A stretch of DNA of 39,044 nucleotides, taken from a virus. Each line of letters starts with the position of its first letter. Position 1 is the first letter of the stretch. The translations under genes and the position numbers were made by a program. Positions 25,561 to 33,868 of this stretch are shown here, piece by piece. The stretch is from positions 1 to 39,044 of the IMG/VR virus record IMGVR_UViG_3300021335_000036, one strand, 5' to 3'. The notes under the pieces were generated by a model. It saw only the letters and a list, made by a program, of their open reading frames with translations, had not been told where the DNA came from and made no database searches.

Positions 25561-27172
25561 CCCAGTAAATAAAACGGATACGTTTGAAATACAAAGACAA
25601 AAAATTAATTTTAATGGAGACGTATTGCAACTTTTAATTCCAGATCCACCAGATAATATTGATGGAGTTTCTCTTGCTTTATCTGGTGTTTCTTCTGGAA
25701 GATTGTGTGCTGGATTTACTCCAATAAATAATTCTACTGGTGTTATGACTCCTGTTGCTGGAGATGAGTATAATAGAAATACAGACAATACAATTACAAC
25801 TGATTATTTAACAGAATATGGTCCTGGTGGTGGTGAGTTTGATGTTACTGTTTATCCAGATAATCAAGAAATAGTTGCAATTTTGAACGGTTCTTCAATA
25901 GGGTCACATACATTTACTACTGGTGATGATTCTGGAACATATGGAAATTTGCAAATAGCGAATAATGTAGATTCGTATTATTCATCAAGAAATCCTGGAA
26001 TACCTTTGGATTTTTATCAAATTTTTGATACTAGAATTAATAATGTCTCTTGTCCAAATGGATTTAATTATGTTCAAATTACACAAGGTTCTTTTGAAAC
26101 AACAAAACCATATTGGTATGAAGATCCAAGCATAGTAGGAAGTCCAGTCATAACATTTGGTAGTGTTAGTGTACCAAATTCTGGAACACATGATGTTTCA
26201 TATTCTTCTGGCGTTCCTCATTATAAAAACAACTCATCAAATACATTTTCTTATAATTTAAATTTAGAAAATGCTACTGGTGATATGTATATACAGAATC
26301 AAGTTATTAGTGGAGGATCACAAACAACTGGATTTACTGCTGGAGGAACTAAAAATTACACGGATTTTGTTGGTGGATCAAATCCTCCAGTAAGAAATTT
26401 TGGGGTCGGAACTCCAGTAAGCACTACTATTACACACCAACCAAGAGATATACATTCCACAATATCCTCAACCCATTTTTCTACATTTACAGCAACAACA
26501 AGTTACGGTACAGATTCAAATAAAAGAGTTAATTTTGTGGGTAATGTAAATATTATGGGAACAACTTCAAAGACTAATGTTATTGATGAAGATAATATTT
26601 TAATTTCTAATTTAGGAATTGGTAGTGGAAACGCAATTCGTGTTAATTCAGGAAGTTCTGGAGATACTCCAACACCAGTTTTTACTTCTTGGAATCCTGC
26701 CATTAATGTAAGTTCTTACGAAGCAGTTGTTCGTGGTGGTGTGCTAAGGCACGATCAAACAAATTATTCTTCTGGGTATTATCCAGTTGGTCCAAACTAT
26801 TCTTCTGGAAGAAGTGGATCACAATATTTTCAAATAGAATTAATTAGATCTAATGTTTCATTATTTAACATTAGTGTTACTGGATCATATTCTGGTTGTT
26901 GGGTTTGTATGCCAGATAATTCTGTTTGGACATCAGGATTATCTAACACAAATGGTTGGGCAGATATGTTTCAAGAATATTCTGGTTCTGGTGTTCCCAA
27001 TAACGCAAATCCAGGTTGTGCGTCTGGCGGTTCTATGAATGGTTCTACTGGAACATTTAAATGTGTTTTTGGCACACAGTCCTCTTCTAATGATGCAAAT
27101 AATAGAATCTTAATCAGGTGGAAATTGGATTCTGGTCAATCAATAACCTCAATGTCATTTTTGGCAACTTAA
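25547..27172 (+). CDS. Fibre-like structural protein with Cys-containing tip domain (541 aa)
   Basis: The amino terminus reads MSIINPVNKTDTFEIQRQKI, a probable attachment segment shared by phage fibre proteins. The body is Ser, Thr, Gly and Asn-rich and beta-predicted throughout (GPGGGEFDVTV, NNVDSYYSS). The carboxy-terminal 160 residues (about 385-541) form a separate domain with YEAVVRGGVLRHDQTNYSSG, GCWVCMPDNSVWTSGLSN, NPGCASGGSMNG and FKCVFG; it carries most of the cysteines and looks like a receptor-binding tip. No enzymatic motif is seen. It overlaps the small coiled-coil gene by 14 bases and is followed by AAGGAGG for the next gene. Confidence 0.75.
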   Translation: MSIINPVNKTDTFEIQRQKINFNGDVLQLLIPDPPDNIDGVSLALSGVSSGRLCAGFTPINNSTGVMTPVAGDEYNRNTDNTITTDYLTEYGPGGGEFDVTVYPDNQEIVAILNGSSIGSHTFTTGDDSGTYGNLQIANNVDSYYSSRNPGIPLDFYQIFDTRINNVSCPNGFNYVQITQGSFETTKPYWYEDPSIVGSPVITFGSVSVPNSGTHDVSYSSGVPHYKNNSSNTFSYNLNLENATGDMYIQNQVISGGSQTTGFTAGGTKNYTDFVGGSNPPVRNFGVGTPVSTTITHQPRDIHSTISSTHFSTFTATTSYGTDSNKRVNFVGNVNIMGTTSKTNVIDEDNILISNLGIGSGNAIRVNSGSSGDTPTPVFTSWNPAINVSSYEAVVRGGVLRHDQTNYSSGYYPVGPNYSSGRSGSQYFQIELIRSNVSLFNISVTGSYSGCWVCMPDNSVWTSGLSNTNGWADMFQEYSGSGVPNNANPGCASGGSMNGSTGTFKCVFGTQSSSNDANNRILIRWKLDSGQSITSMSFLAT

Positions 27173-27175
27173 TAA

Positions 27176-27182
27176 GGAGGAC
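27176..27182 (+). promoter_or_regulatory. Strong Shine-Dalgarno for the 27191 gene
   Basis: AAGGAGG about eight bases before the ATG at 27191 is the best ribosome binding site in the fibre region, where most starts rely on coupling or weak sites. It fixes the 27191 start. Confidence 0.65.
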
Positions 27183-27190
27183 CACTAAAA

Positions 27191-28045
27191 ATGTCATTAT
27201 CCATAGAACAAAAAGTAGACTTTCTATTAAAGAAAATTGGTTATACTGTTTCTAAAACAGGATTAGCTGAAGAAGTTACTGCAGTATCTGGTACAAAAAA
27301 AGCAGCATTTTCTGAAGCAATACCATCACCATTAATTGTATCTAATAATGGTATTTGGAATCAATCAAATGATATTCCTTTTACTCCTCCAGCATCTTCA
27401 ACAAGTATCGTTCAAGTTTATTCTGTATCATCTGCATACTTATTAACAGAAGATTCAACTGTTGCTAATTCCAGAGCATGGTATGCCGATGACGGAAATT
27501 GGATTGATACTCAATATGGTCCAGATTATATTATACAAGTTTATGCAGGAAATCCAAATTCAGGTGGAGTAAAACTTTCTGCATCTGGTTCTGGTAGCGA
27601 TGATACTTGGTTCTTTGATTATTCTTCTGGTGTTTTAAATTTTAACGGATCTCAAGTTCCATCTTTAGTTGCAAATGGAGATCCAGTTTATATTGTTGGA
27701 TATAGGTATATTGGTTCTGTTGGAAGTGGATCAATTCAAAAAGAAATAATTAGAACTTCTGTTGGACAGTTTGTTGCTGATTTTTTTGCTTCTTCTAATT
27801 ACAGAACGACTAAATACTTAGTACAAGTACAAGAAACAGGATCTTCCAATTTCTATAGTACCGAAGTTTTTATTATGCATGATGGTTCCGAAGTCTACAT
27901 GACTCAATATGGAACGCTAAATACTGATAGTTCACCAGTAACTTCCATTGAAGCTGATATTGATTCTGGAAATGTTCGTTTATTGATAACCCCTTCAGTT
28001 TCAAACACTACCACCAAAATTTCTAGAAATTCATTAACAGCATAG
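27191..28045 (+). CDS. Short fibre-like protein (284 aa) with shared C-terminal domain
   Basis: The amino terminus is helical (MSLSIEQKVDFLLKKIGYTV), followed by a beta-rich body with an aromatic, Asp-rich region (ADDGNWIDTQYGPDYIIQVY at about 98-117) and a Gly/Ser linker (IGSVGSGS). The last 100 residues (about 188-284) match the carboxy ends of the next two genes: F-x-S-S-x-Y-R-x-x-x-Y-L-V-Q-V-x-E, a HDGSEVYMTQYGTL strand, D-x-D-S-G-N-V-R-L-L-I-T and K-I-S-R-N-S-L. The start is set by a strong ribosome binding site. A virion fibre or fibre-tip role is inferred from these shared parts. Confidence 0.75.
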   Translation: MSLSIEQKVDFLLKKIGYTVSKTGLAEEVTAVSGTKKAAFSEAIPSPLIVSNNGIWNQSNDIPFTPPASSTSIVQVYSVSSAYLLTEDSTVANSRAWYADDGNWIDTQYGPDYIIQVYAGNPNSGGVKLSASGSGSDDTWFFDYSSGVLNFNGSQVPSLVANGDPVYIVGYRYIGSVGSGSIQKEIIRTSVGQFVADFFASSNYRTTKYLVQVQETGSSNFYSTEVFIMHDGSEVYMTQYGTLNTDSSPVTSIEADIDSGNVRLLITPSVSNTTTKISRNSLTA

Positions 28046-28057
28046 GAGCAATAAGAA

Positions 28058-29683
28058 ATGGCAATGCAAAAACCATTAGACATTCAATATGGTTTAAGTC
28101 TAAACGGGACAGTAGTATTAGATCGTGAGCAGAATCTTGCGGTAAAAAATGCCAGTATTGAGAACCTAAGCGTTACTGGTACTTTAACTGCTGTTAATAC
28201 AACAGATAGTTATCTAAAGGATAACAACATTCTGCTAAACTCTGGAATTGAAGCAGGTGCTGTAAGTACTTTGGGTTCTGTCACTGGTGGTAGTGGTTAT
28301 ACTCAAGGTACATACAGAAATGTCCCTCTTGTCGTTTCAAGTGGAACTGCTGGTTACGGAGCAACTGCTGATATTGTTGTTAGCACAGGTGGTGCAGTAA
28401 CATCAGTAACTATTGCCAATGCTGGTTCTGGTTACGCAACCCATACTGTATTTACAGTAGCAGCAGCAGATATTGATTCTGATGACAACGGAACTAACTT
28501 CTCTGTTCCAGTAACAACAGTAACTGCTGGTGCTGCAGCAACGGACGCATTCATCACAGTTGCAAGAGGAACGAGCGGCACTGATGTTGCTCTCAAATGG
28601 CTAGAGTCTAATGATGCATTCTTTGGAACTCCTCGTTGGCAACTAACAAATAACGGTACTAACTATTACAGCATCTATGTAACAAATGATGCTGATACTT
28701 CTGCTACTGCAAACAAACTGGTTCTTCGTGATGGATCAGGTAATATTAATGTAAATGATATTGGAGTTGGTAACGATTTATCTGTAACTGGAACTTCACT
28801 ATTAACTGGAGAGGTTACTGTTAATACTGGTATTATCCCAGATGCAGATGAAGGTGCATATATTGGTACTACTTCAAGACCATTTAGCGAAGGTCACTTT
28901 GGAGAAATTCAAATTGCTCCTGGTGCAGAAGATAATGATATTACCACAGCATCAGGAAACTTAATTCTTGATTCTGCTGCTGGTACTGTTAATGTACAAG
29001 ATAACTTGGATGTTGATGGTGATGTAAATATTGATGGTGGTGACCTTACAGTTTCAACCACAACATTTAACCTCGCAAATACCACAGCAACAACATTAAA
29101 TCTTGGTGGTGCTTCAACAACACTAAATGTTTCTCATGTTGGAACTGGTGCAAGAACAATTAATATTGCTACTGCCGCCACAGGTGGAGCATCTACATTA
29201 ACATTTGGTGGCGGTGTAACTGGCAACACACTCAAGATTCAAGGTACTGCTTCTGGTCAAATTAACTTGACCACGGATGTAACAACTGGAATTGCAAATC
29301 TATTCACATCTGTAACTGGCAAACTTCAAATTGGTGGTGTTGGATCTGAACTATACGTTGGTACTCAGACTGCTGTTACTGGCACTACAACTACAGTTGC
29401 AACAACTTCTGAGACAGTAACAGATCAATTCAGCACATCTGAGTTTAGAAGCGCAGAATACTTAGTTCAAATCACTCAAGGTTCTTCATATCAAGTAAGT
29501 AAGATTCTTCTTGTTCACGATGGAACTACTCCTTACATTACCGAATACGGCACTCTTCTATCTGGATCTACTTTAGGTACATTAGATGTTGATATTACTG
29601 GTGGTAATGCGAGACTTCTTGTTACTATGGCAAACGCAGCATCAGCTTCAGTAAAAGTCAGCAGAACCTCCATCATCGTCTAA
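28058..29683 (+). CDS. Beta-rich tail fibre-like protein (541 aa)
   Basis: The product begins MAMQKPLDIQYGLSLNGTVV and ASIENLSVTGTL, then contains two G-x-G-Y beta modules (GGSGYTQGTY, AGSGYATHTV at about 77-130). An ALKWLESNDAFFGTPRWQLT segment follows, then a long run of short strands such as ATTLNLGGASTTLNVSHVG and ARTINIATAATGG (about 330-385) consistent with a beta-helical or triple-beta fibre. The last 95 residues (about 446-541) are the shared carboxy-terminal domain with FRSAEYLVQITQGS, HDGTTPYITEYGTL and ITGGNARLLVT. It is one of three adjacent genes with that domain. A fibre role is inferred. Confidence 0.8.
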   Translation: MAMQKPLDIQYGLSLNGTVVLDREQNLAVKNASIENLSVTGTLTAVNTTDSYLKDNNILLNSGIEAGAVSTLGSVTGGSGYTQGTYRNVPLVVSSGTAGYGATADIVVSTGGAVTSVTIANAGSGYATHTVFTVAAADIDSDDNGTNFSVPVTTVTAGAAATDAFITVARGTSGTDVALKWLESNDAFFGTPRWQLTNNGTNYYSIYVTNDADTSATANKLVLRDGSGNINVNDIGVGNDLSVTGTSLLTGEVTVNTGIIPDADEGAYIGTTSRPFSEGHFGEIQIAPGAEDNDITTASGNLILDSAAGTVNVQDNLDVDGDVNIDGGDLTVSTTTFNLANTTATTLNLGGASTTLNVSHVGTGARTINIATAATGGASTLTFGGGVTGNTLKIQGTASGQINLTTDVTTGIANLFTSVTGKLQIGGVGSELYVGTQTAVTGTTTTVATTSETVTDQFSTSEFRSAEYLVQITQGSSYQVSKILLVHDGTTPYITEYGTLLSGSTLGTLDVDITGGNARLLVTMANAASASVKVSRTSIIV

Positions 29684-29698
29684 TGAGGTAAAAGGTTA

Positions 29699-31069
29699 AT
29701 GGCAGTAGCAACAAAAAGAGACTTTGTAATTAACTATGGTCTCCAAACAGATAGAACTGGCACATCTACAGGAAATACTCTTTTTGTAGATCAAGTTAAT
29801 GATAAAGTTGGCATAGGTCAGGGATCTCCTGCATATACTTTAGATGTTAGTGGAGACATTAACTTCACTGGAACTCTGTATAAAAATGGAGCAGAACATG
29901 TTGCTTCACGATGGACTCTAACTGGTTCAGATATCTACAGACTTTCTAAAGTTGGGATTGGTACAACGAGCCCTGCTCGCCCACTACATATATCCAATGG
30001 GGGAGCAGAAGGTATTGAATTTGGGCCTGGAGAGTCTGGTAATGTTAACCTAAGTCTTCATTTTAATAGAAGTTCAAGTGTTTATGTAGGCAATGAAACT
30101 CGTGCTTCATATCATTCATTTTTTATTGGTAGTAGCGAAAAAGCACGAATCCACAGCTCTGGCAATGTTGGTATTGCCGATACAAATCCAGATCAAAAAT
30201 TAGTTGTTGCTGGAAACATTAGAACAACTGGAGCATTATATGGTCCATCAAACTTTATTATTGATCCTTCAACAGTAGGTGATGATACTGGTACTGTAGA
30301 AATTAAAGGTAATCTTGTAGTTCAGGGCACTACAACAACTATCAATTCTACTACATTAGATTTAGATCATCTTTCTTTGGGTGATAACGAAGTTGCTAAC
30401 TTTGGTAATAGTAATGACTTACAGATTTATCATGATGGTCCAACAAATAGAACCATCATAGACGATTCAAGTGGTGGATTTAAAGTTCAAAGTGATGGAA
30501 ATATTTCCTTCACAAAAGGAGCAACGGAAAATCTTGCTGTATTTGAAGTTGATGGAGCAGTAAAACTTTATTATGATAATAATATAAGATTTGAAACAAC
30601 CACAGATGGTGCTGATATTAGTGGAACTGGATCACTAAAAGTTCCTGTTGGAACAACAGCAGAAAGAAGTGATTCTCCAGTTGCTGGAGATATCAGATTC
30701 AATAGTGAATTAGTAACTTATGAAGGTTATAACGGAAATGAATGGGGCGGACTTGGTGGTGCCGCAGAAAAAGACACTACTGTTGCAACAACTGCTGCTA
30801 CAACTTGTGAACAATTTGATATTACTACTCATAGATCAGCAACTATTACAACTCAAATTACACAAGGAACTGACTATCAGATCGGTAGATATTTGGTAAT
30901 TCATGATGGAACTACTGCAAGTATAATTGAACAAGCTGCTGTTGCTACTGGTGATATGTTAGGTTCATTTAGTGTAACTATTAGTGGTGGTAATTTATTA
31001 TTTCAAGTTAATATGAATAACTCAAGTTCGGCAACCGTAACTTCATTAATGACAAAAATTTCAGTATAA
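29699..31069 (+). CDS. Tail fibre-like protein with VGIGT repeats (456 aa)
   Basis: The product begins RDFVINYGLQTDRTG and has three copies of the K-V-G-I-G-x-x-S/N-P-x-x-x-L-x-V/I motif (about 38-50, 87-100, 157-172), each followed by a G-x-I/R strand; such repeats are common in trimeric phage fibres. Further segments are LDHLSLGDNEVANFGNSNDL, QIYHDGPTNRTIIDDSSGGF and a S-P-V-A-G-D-I-R-F-N-S-E-L...Y-E-G-Y-N-G-N-E-W module (about 325-348) that recurs in the propeller genes downstream. The last 97 residues are a diverged copy of the shared carboxy-terminal domain (YLVIHDGTTASIIEQ). It bridges the two fibre families in the window. Confidence 0.8.
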   Translation: MAVATKRDFVINYGLQTDRTGTSTGNTLFVDQVNDKVGIGQGSPAYTLDVSGDINFTGTLYKNGAEHVASRWTLTGSDIYRLSKVGIGTTSPARPLHISNGGAEGIEFGPGESGNVNLSLHFNRSSSVYVGNETRASYHSFFIGSSEKARIHSSGNVGIADTNPDQKLVVAGNIRTTGALYGPSNFIIDPSTVGDDTGTVEIKGNLVVQGTTTTINSTTLDLDHLSLGDNEVANFGNSNDLQIYHDGPTNRTIIDDSSGGFKVQSDGNISFTKGATENLAVFEVDGAVKLYYDNNIRFETTTDGADISGTGSLKVPVGTTAERSDSPVAGDIRFNSELVTYEGYNGNEWGGLGGAAEKDTTVATTAATTCEQFDITTHRSATITTQITQGTDYQIGRYLVIHDGTTASIIEQAAVATGDMLGSFSVTISGGNLLFQVNMNNSSSATVTSLMTKISV

Positions 31070-31080
31070 GGTGAAAAATA

Positions 31081-32475
31081 ATGACTAGTACTCGTATTGG
31101 GTTTGCAGAGGATTTCTCCCTAAAAAATCAACTAGTCGGTATTGGCACAAATCAACAAGAAGTAAAATTAAGAGTCGTCGGAACTATAAAGGGAGACTTC
31201 AATGTAAAGGATGAAACCACCCTGTCAGTTTATAGTGGTTTTATTGTACAAAATTATAATATTAATGTTCCCTCTGTACTAAGTTATACTTCCGATAATG
31301 TAGGAACATTCACAAGAGTAAACGAAAGAGAAACAGATTACTTAAAGTTAGAGGGAGAATATAATACACTATCCGAAGACATCATAGTAGATGAGGATAG
31401 AATATTTGAAGTTTCAGATGATTCCTTAGTTAGTGTTGGAACATTAGAAAGTGTAAGTATTCAATCACACTTTAGTGTTCCTGATGGTGGAACAAATGAA
31501 AGACCAGACCAACCAGTAGAAGGAATGGTAAGATTTAATGATGACCTGAATACACTTGAGTTTTATAATGGAATTGAGTGGAGACAATTTACAGTCTCTG
31601 GTGCAAGTGGTCGTGGTGTTTTTGGTTCCAATGGAACTTATGGTTATGTGAATATTCATACTCTTGGTAATGCAGAATATTTTGGAGATGCAGTTTCTGC
31701 TGGTGCTGAAATTAGAGCAGCATTTGGTTCATCAACTCGTGGAATTTGGGGCGGCGGATATAGTGTAACTGGAATTGAATATGTGACGCTTGCATCTGCA
31801 GGAAATGCAATTGAATTTGGAAATCTTACTGGAAATTATTTTAGAAATACTGGTGGATGTTCAAGTTCAACAAGAGGTTTATTTTATGGTGGTGGTCTTC
31901 CTGCATATTATAATGTTATTGAATATGTTGAAATAAATACACTCGGCAATTCACTTGATTTTGGAGACCAAACTAATTCTAGTGCAGTAAAAACTTGTTT
32001 TTCTTCTCCAACTCGTGGATTTTCTATCGGTGGATATAACGGAACTTTTGGTGCTGGTTTAATATCAACAATTGATGTTGTTACTATTTCTTCTAAAGGT
32101 GATGCAATTGAATTTGGTGATGTTACCGAAAGAAGAATAGGAATGTTTGGATTATCAAATAGTGTTAGAGGTGTTTTTGGTGGAGGATATAATACACCTA
32201 ATTTTAATAGTATTAATAGTGAATATGTAACAATGTCTTCAAATGGAAATGGAATTGACTTTGGAGATTTGACTCAAGGAAGAACATATCCTGGAGGAAC
32301 AGCATCTCAAACAAGAGGTATAATATTTGGTGGGGTAAATCCAACAAATGTAAATACAATAGATTATATAAACATATCATCCACAGGAAATGCACAAGAC
32401 TTCGGGGACCATATAGAGTCTCAAACAAGAATGAGAGGAACATCAGACTCTCACGGTGGTTTAGGAGGTTTCTAA
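31081..32475 (+). CDS. Six-repeat propeller-like adhesin, paralogue 1 (464 aa)
   Basis: The amino terminus (RIGFAEDFSLKNQLVGIGTN) is a paralogue of those of the next two genes. A linker with VPDGGTNERPDQPVEGMVRF and LEFYNGIEWRQF (about 138-168) precedes the repeats. Residues 177-464 hold six copies of a 45-50 residue unit: (T/V)RG-hydrophobic-x-G-G, an I-E/D-Y-V-T-I strand, GNAIEFG, then GGCSSS. The end is SDSHGGLGGF. I infer a six-bladed propeller on a trimeric stalk, probably for binding the host surface. It is the most diverged copy: unit 1 has FGSNGTYG instead of FGGG. Confidence 0.8.
   Translation: MTSTRIGFAEDFSLKNQLVGIGTNQQEVKLRVVGTIKGDFNVKDETTLSVYSGFIVQNYNINVPSVLSYTSDNVGTFTRVNERETDYLKLEGEYNTLSEDIIVDEDRIFEVSDDSLVSVGTLESVSIQSHFSVPDGGTNERPDQPVEGMVRFNDDLNTLEFYNGIEWRQFTVSGASGRGVFGSNGTYGYVNIHTLGNAEYFGDAVSAGAEIRAAFGSSTRGIWGGGYSVTGIEYVTLASAGNAIEFGNLTGNYFRNTGGCSSSTRGLFYGGGLPAYYNVIEYVEINTLGNSLDFGDQTNSSAVKTCFSSPTRGFSIGGYNGTFGAGLISTIDVVTISSKGDAIEFGDVTERRIGMFGLSNSVRGVFGGGYNTPNFNSINSEYVTMSSNGNGIDFGDLTQGRTYPGGTASQTRGIIFGGVNPTNVNTIDYINISSTGNAQDFGDHIESQTRMRGTSDSHGGLGGF
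31609..32475 (+). repeat. Six-unit protein repeat array, paralogue 1
   Basis: Six units start at GRGVFGSN, TRGIWGGG, TRGLFYGG, TRGFSIGG, VRGVFGGG and TRGIIFGG. Each carries an Y-V/I-x-I strand, a G-(N/D)-A-like turn and an F-G-D/N-hydrophobic motif. DNA similarity between units is low, so the array is old or under diversification. Confidence 0.9.
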
Positions 32476-32476
32476 A

Positions 32477-33835
32477 ATGGCAACTAATCGTTTCGGTCAT
32501 TCTGACGACTTTGTATTAAAGAATAAAAAAGTTGGTATCAATACTTCAGAACCACAAGAAGAGTTAGAAGTTGTTGGTGATATAAAATCACATAACTTAA
32601 GAGTTACTGGAGATTCTTCTCTAACAACTTTTGAAGGATTTTTAAGTTCAAATCAAAATGTTGATGAGACTTTAAATGTATCTACTTCTACCAGTTCGTC
32701 TTTATCTGACGAAATTATTATTGGTGATGGTGTAACTGCAACTATAGAAGATGGAGTAACAAGTTCTCAAGGTAATATTGATAGTCTGAAAGTCTTCAAT
32801 ACTTTCACTATCCCAACTGGTGGAACAGAAGATAGACCAAGTAAGGTAAAACCAGGACAATTATATTATAATGTAGACTTTAAGACTATTGAGTTCTGGG
32901 ATGGTAATGTATGGAGACAGGTTGATAATACGACACAGAGAGGAAGGGGTGTTTTTGGTGGAGGAACTATAGATACTCCCACTCCAGGAGAATCGAGGAG
33001 AATGGATTATATCAATATAATGACCCTTGGAAACTCTATAAGTTTTGGAGATTTAACAGGAACTGCGAGAAGACAAAGTACTGGATGTTCCTCATCAACT
33101 CGTGGTCTTTTTATGGGAGGTCAAGGACCTGGACCAAACATAAGTGATATTGATTATATAACAATTGCAAGTGAAGGAAATTCGCAAGATTTTGGCAATT
33201 TGCAATCATCAAAACAAACTGCTGGAGGATTATCAAGTTCTACTAGGGGTATTAGTTATGGACATGGTGATGTTGCTAGCAATCAAATTGATTATGTAGA
33301 AATAGCAACACTGGGAAATGCGTTAGATTTTGGCGATGCAAAAACTGCAAGAAGAGATTGTGGAACATTTGCATCTTCAACCAGAGGAATTAATGGCGGT
33401 GGTATTAGTGACCCAGCAGTTTTGAGTGAGATTGAATTTATTACTATTGCATCACAAGGAAATGGAATATCATTTGGCGATTTAACCAAAAGTAGAAGAA
33501 GTTTAGGAGGATGCTCCAATTCAACTCGTGGAGTATTTTTTGGTGGTGGTCCAACAAGAGTTAATACTATTGATTATATAACTATCGCAAGCACAGGTAA
33601 TGCAATTTATTTTGGTGATTTGACTAGTAATCGTGGTGGAGGAAATAGTGGTTCTACATCAACACAGATAAGAGGAATATTTGCAGGAGGCGATACTCCA
33701 ACATATTCCAATATCATAGATTACATTACAATAACTACAACAGGGAATGCACAAGATTTTGGAGATTTATCTGCAAATTATTGGATTCAATCTGGTAGTT
33801 TATCAGACTCTCACGGTGGTCTTGGTGGTTTCTAA
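32477..33835 (+). CDS. Six-repeat propeller-like adhesin, paralogue 2 (452 aa)
   Basis: It starts two bases after the preceding stop and opens RFGHSDDFVLKNKKVGINTS, the paralogous stalk start, followed by PQEELEVVGDIKSHNLRVTG. The linker has IPTGGTEDRPSKVKPGQLYY and IEFWDGNVWRQV (about 115-152). Residues 156-452 contain six repeat units, the best conserved being TRGVFFGGGPTRVNTIDYIT followed by IASTGNAIYFGDL. The end is again SDSHGGLGGF. Translation is likely coupled to the gene upstream through the shared junction. Function as an alternative receptor-binding protein is inferred from repeat structure and position. Confidence 0.82.
   Translation: MATNRFGHSDDFVLKNKKVGINTSEPQEELEVVGDIKSHNLRVTGDSSLTTFEGFLSSNQNVDETLNVSTSTSSSLSDEIIIGDGVTATIEDGVTSSQGNIDSLKVFNTFTIPTGGTEDRPSKVKPGQLYYNVDFKTIEFWDGNVWRQVDNTTQRGRGVFGGGTIDTPTPGESRRMDYINIMTLGNSISFGDLTGTARRQSTGCSSSTRGLFMGGQGPGPNISDIDYITIASEGNSQDFGNLQSSKQTAGGLSSSTRGISYGHGDVASNQIDYVEIATLGNALDFGDAKTARRDCGTFASSTRGINGGGISDPAVLSEIEFITIASQGNGISFGDLTKSRRSLGGCSNSTRGVFFGGGPTRVNTIDYITIASTGNAIYFGDLTSNRGGGNSGSTSTQIRGIFAGGDTPTYSNIIDYITITTTGNAQDFGDLSANYWIQSGSLSDSHGGLGGF
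32942..33835 (+). repeat. Six-unit protein repeat array, paralogue 2
   Basis: Units start at GRGVFGGG, TRGLFMGG, TRGISYGH, TRGINGGG, TRGVFFGG and IRGIFAGG. Five of six keep a D/E-Y/F-I/V-x-I strand and F-G-D/N. Unit lengths are 46-52 residues. Confidence 0.9.
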
Positions 33836-33843
33836 TGATCATA

Positions 33844-33851
33844 GATAAATA
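33844..33851 (+). promoter_or_regulatory. T4-type late promoter before paralogue 3 (GATAAATA)
   Basis: GATAAATA lies in the 33-base spacer, 17 bases before the ATG at 33869 and shortly after the stop at 33835. It separates paralogues 1-2 from 3-4 in transcription. Confidence 0.7.
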
Positions 33852-33868
33852 CTTAAAAGCATCGTAAA

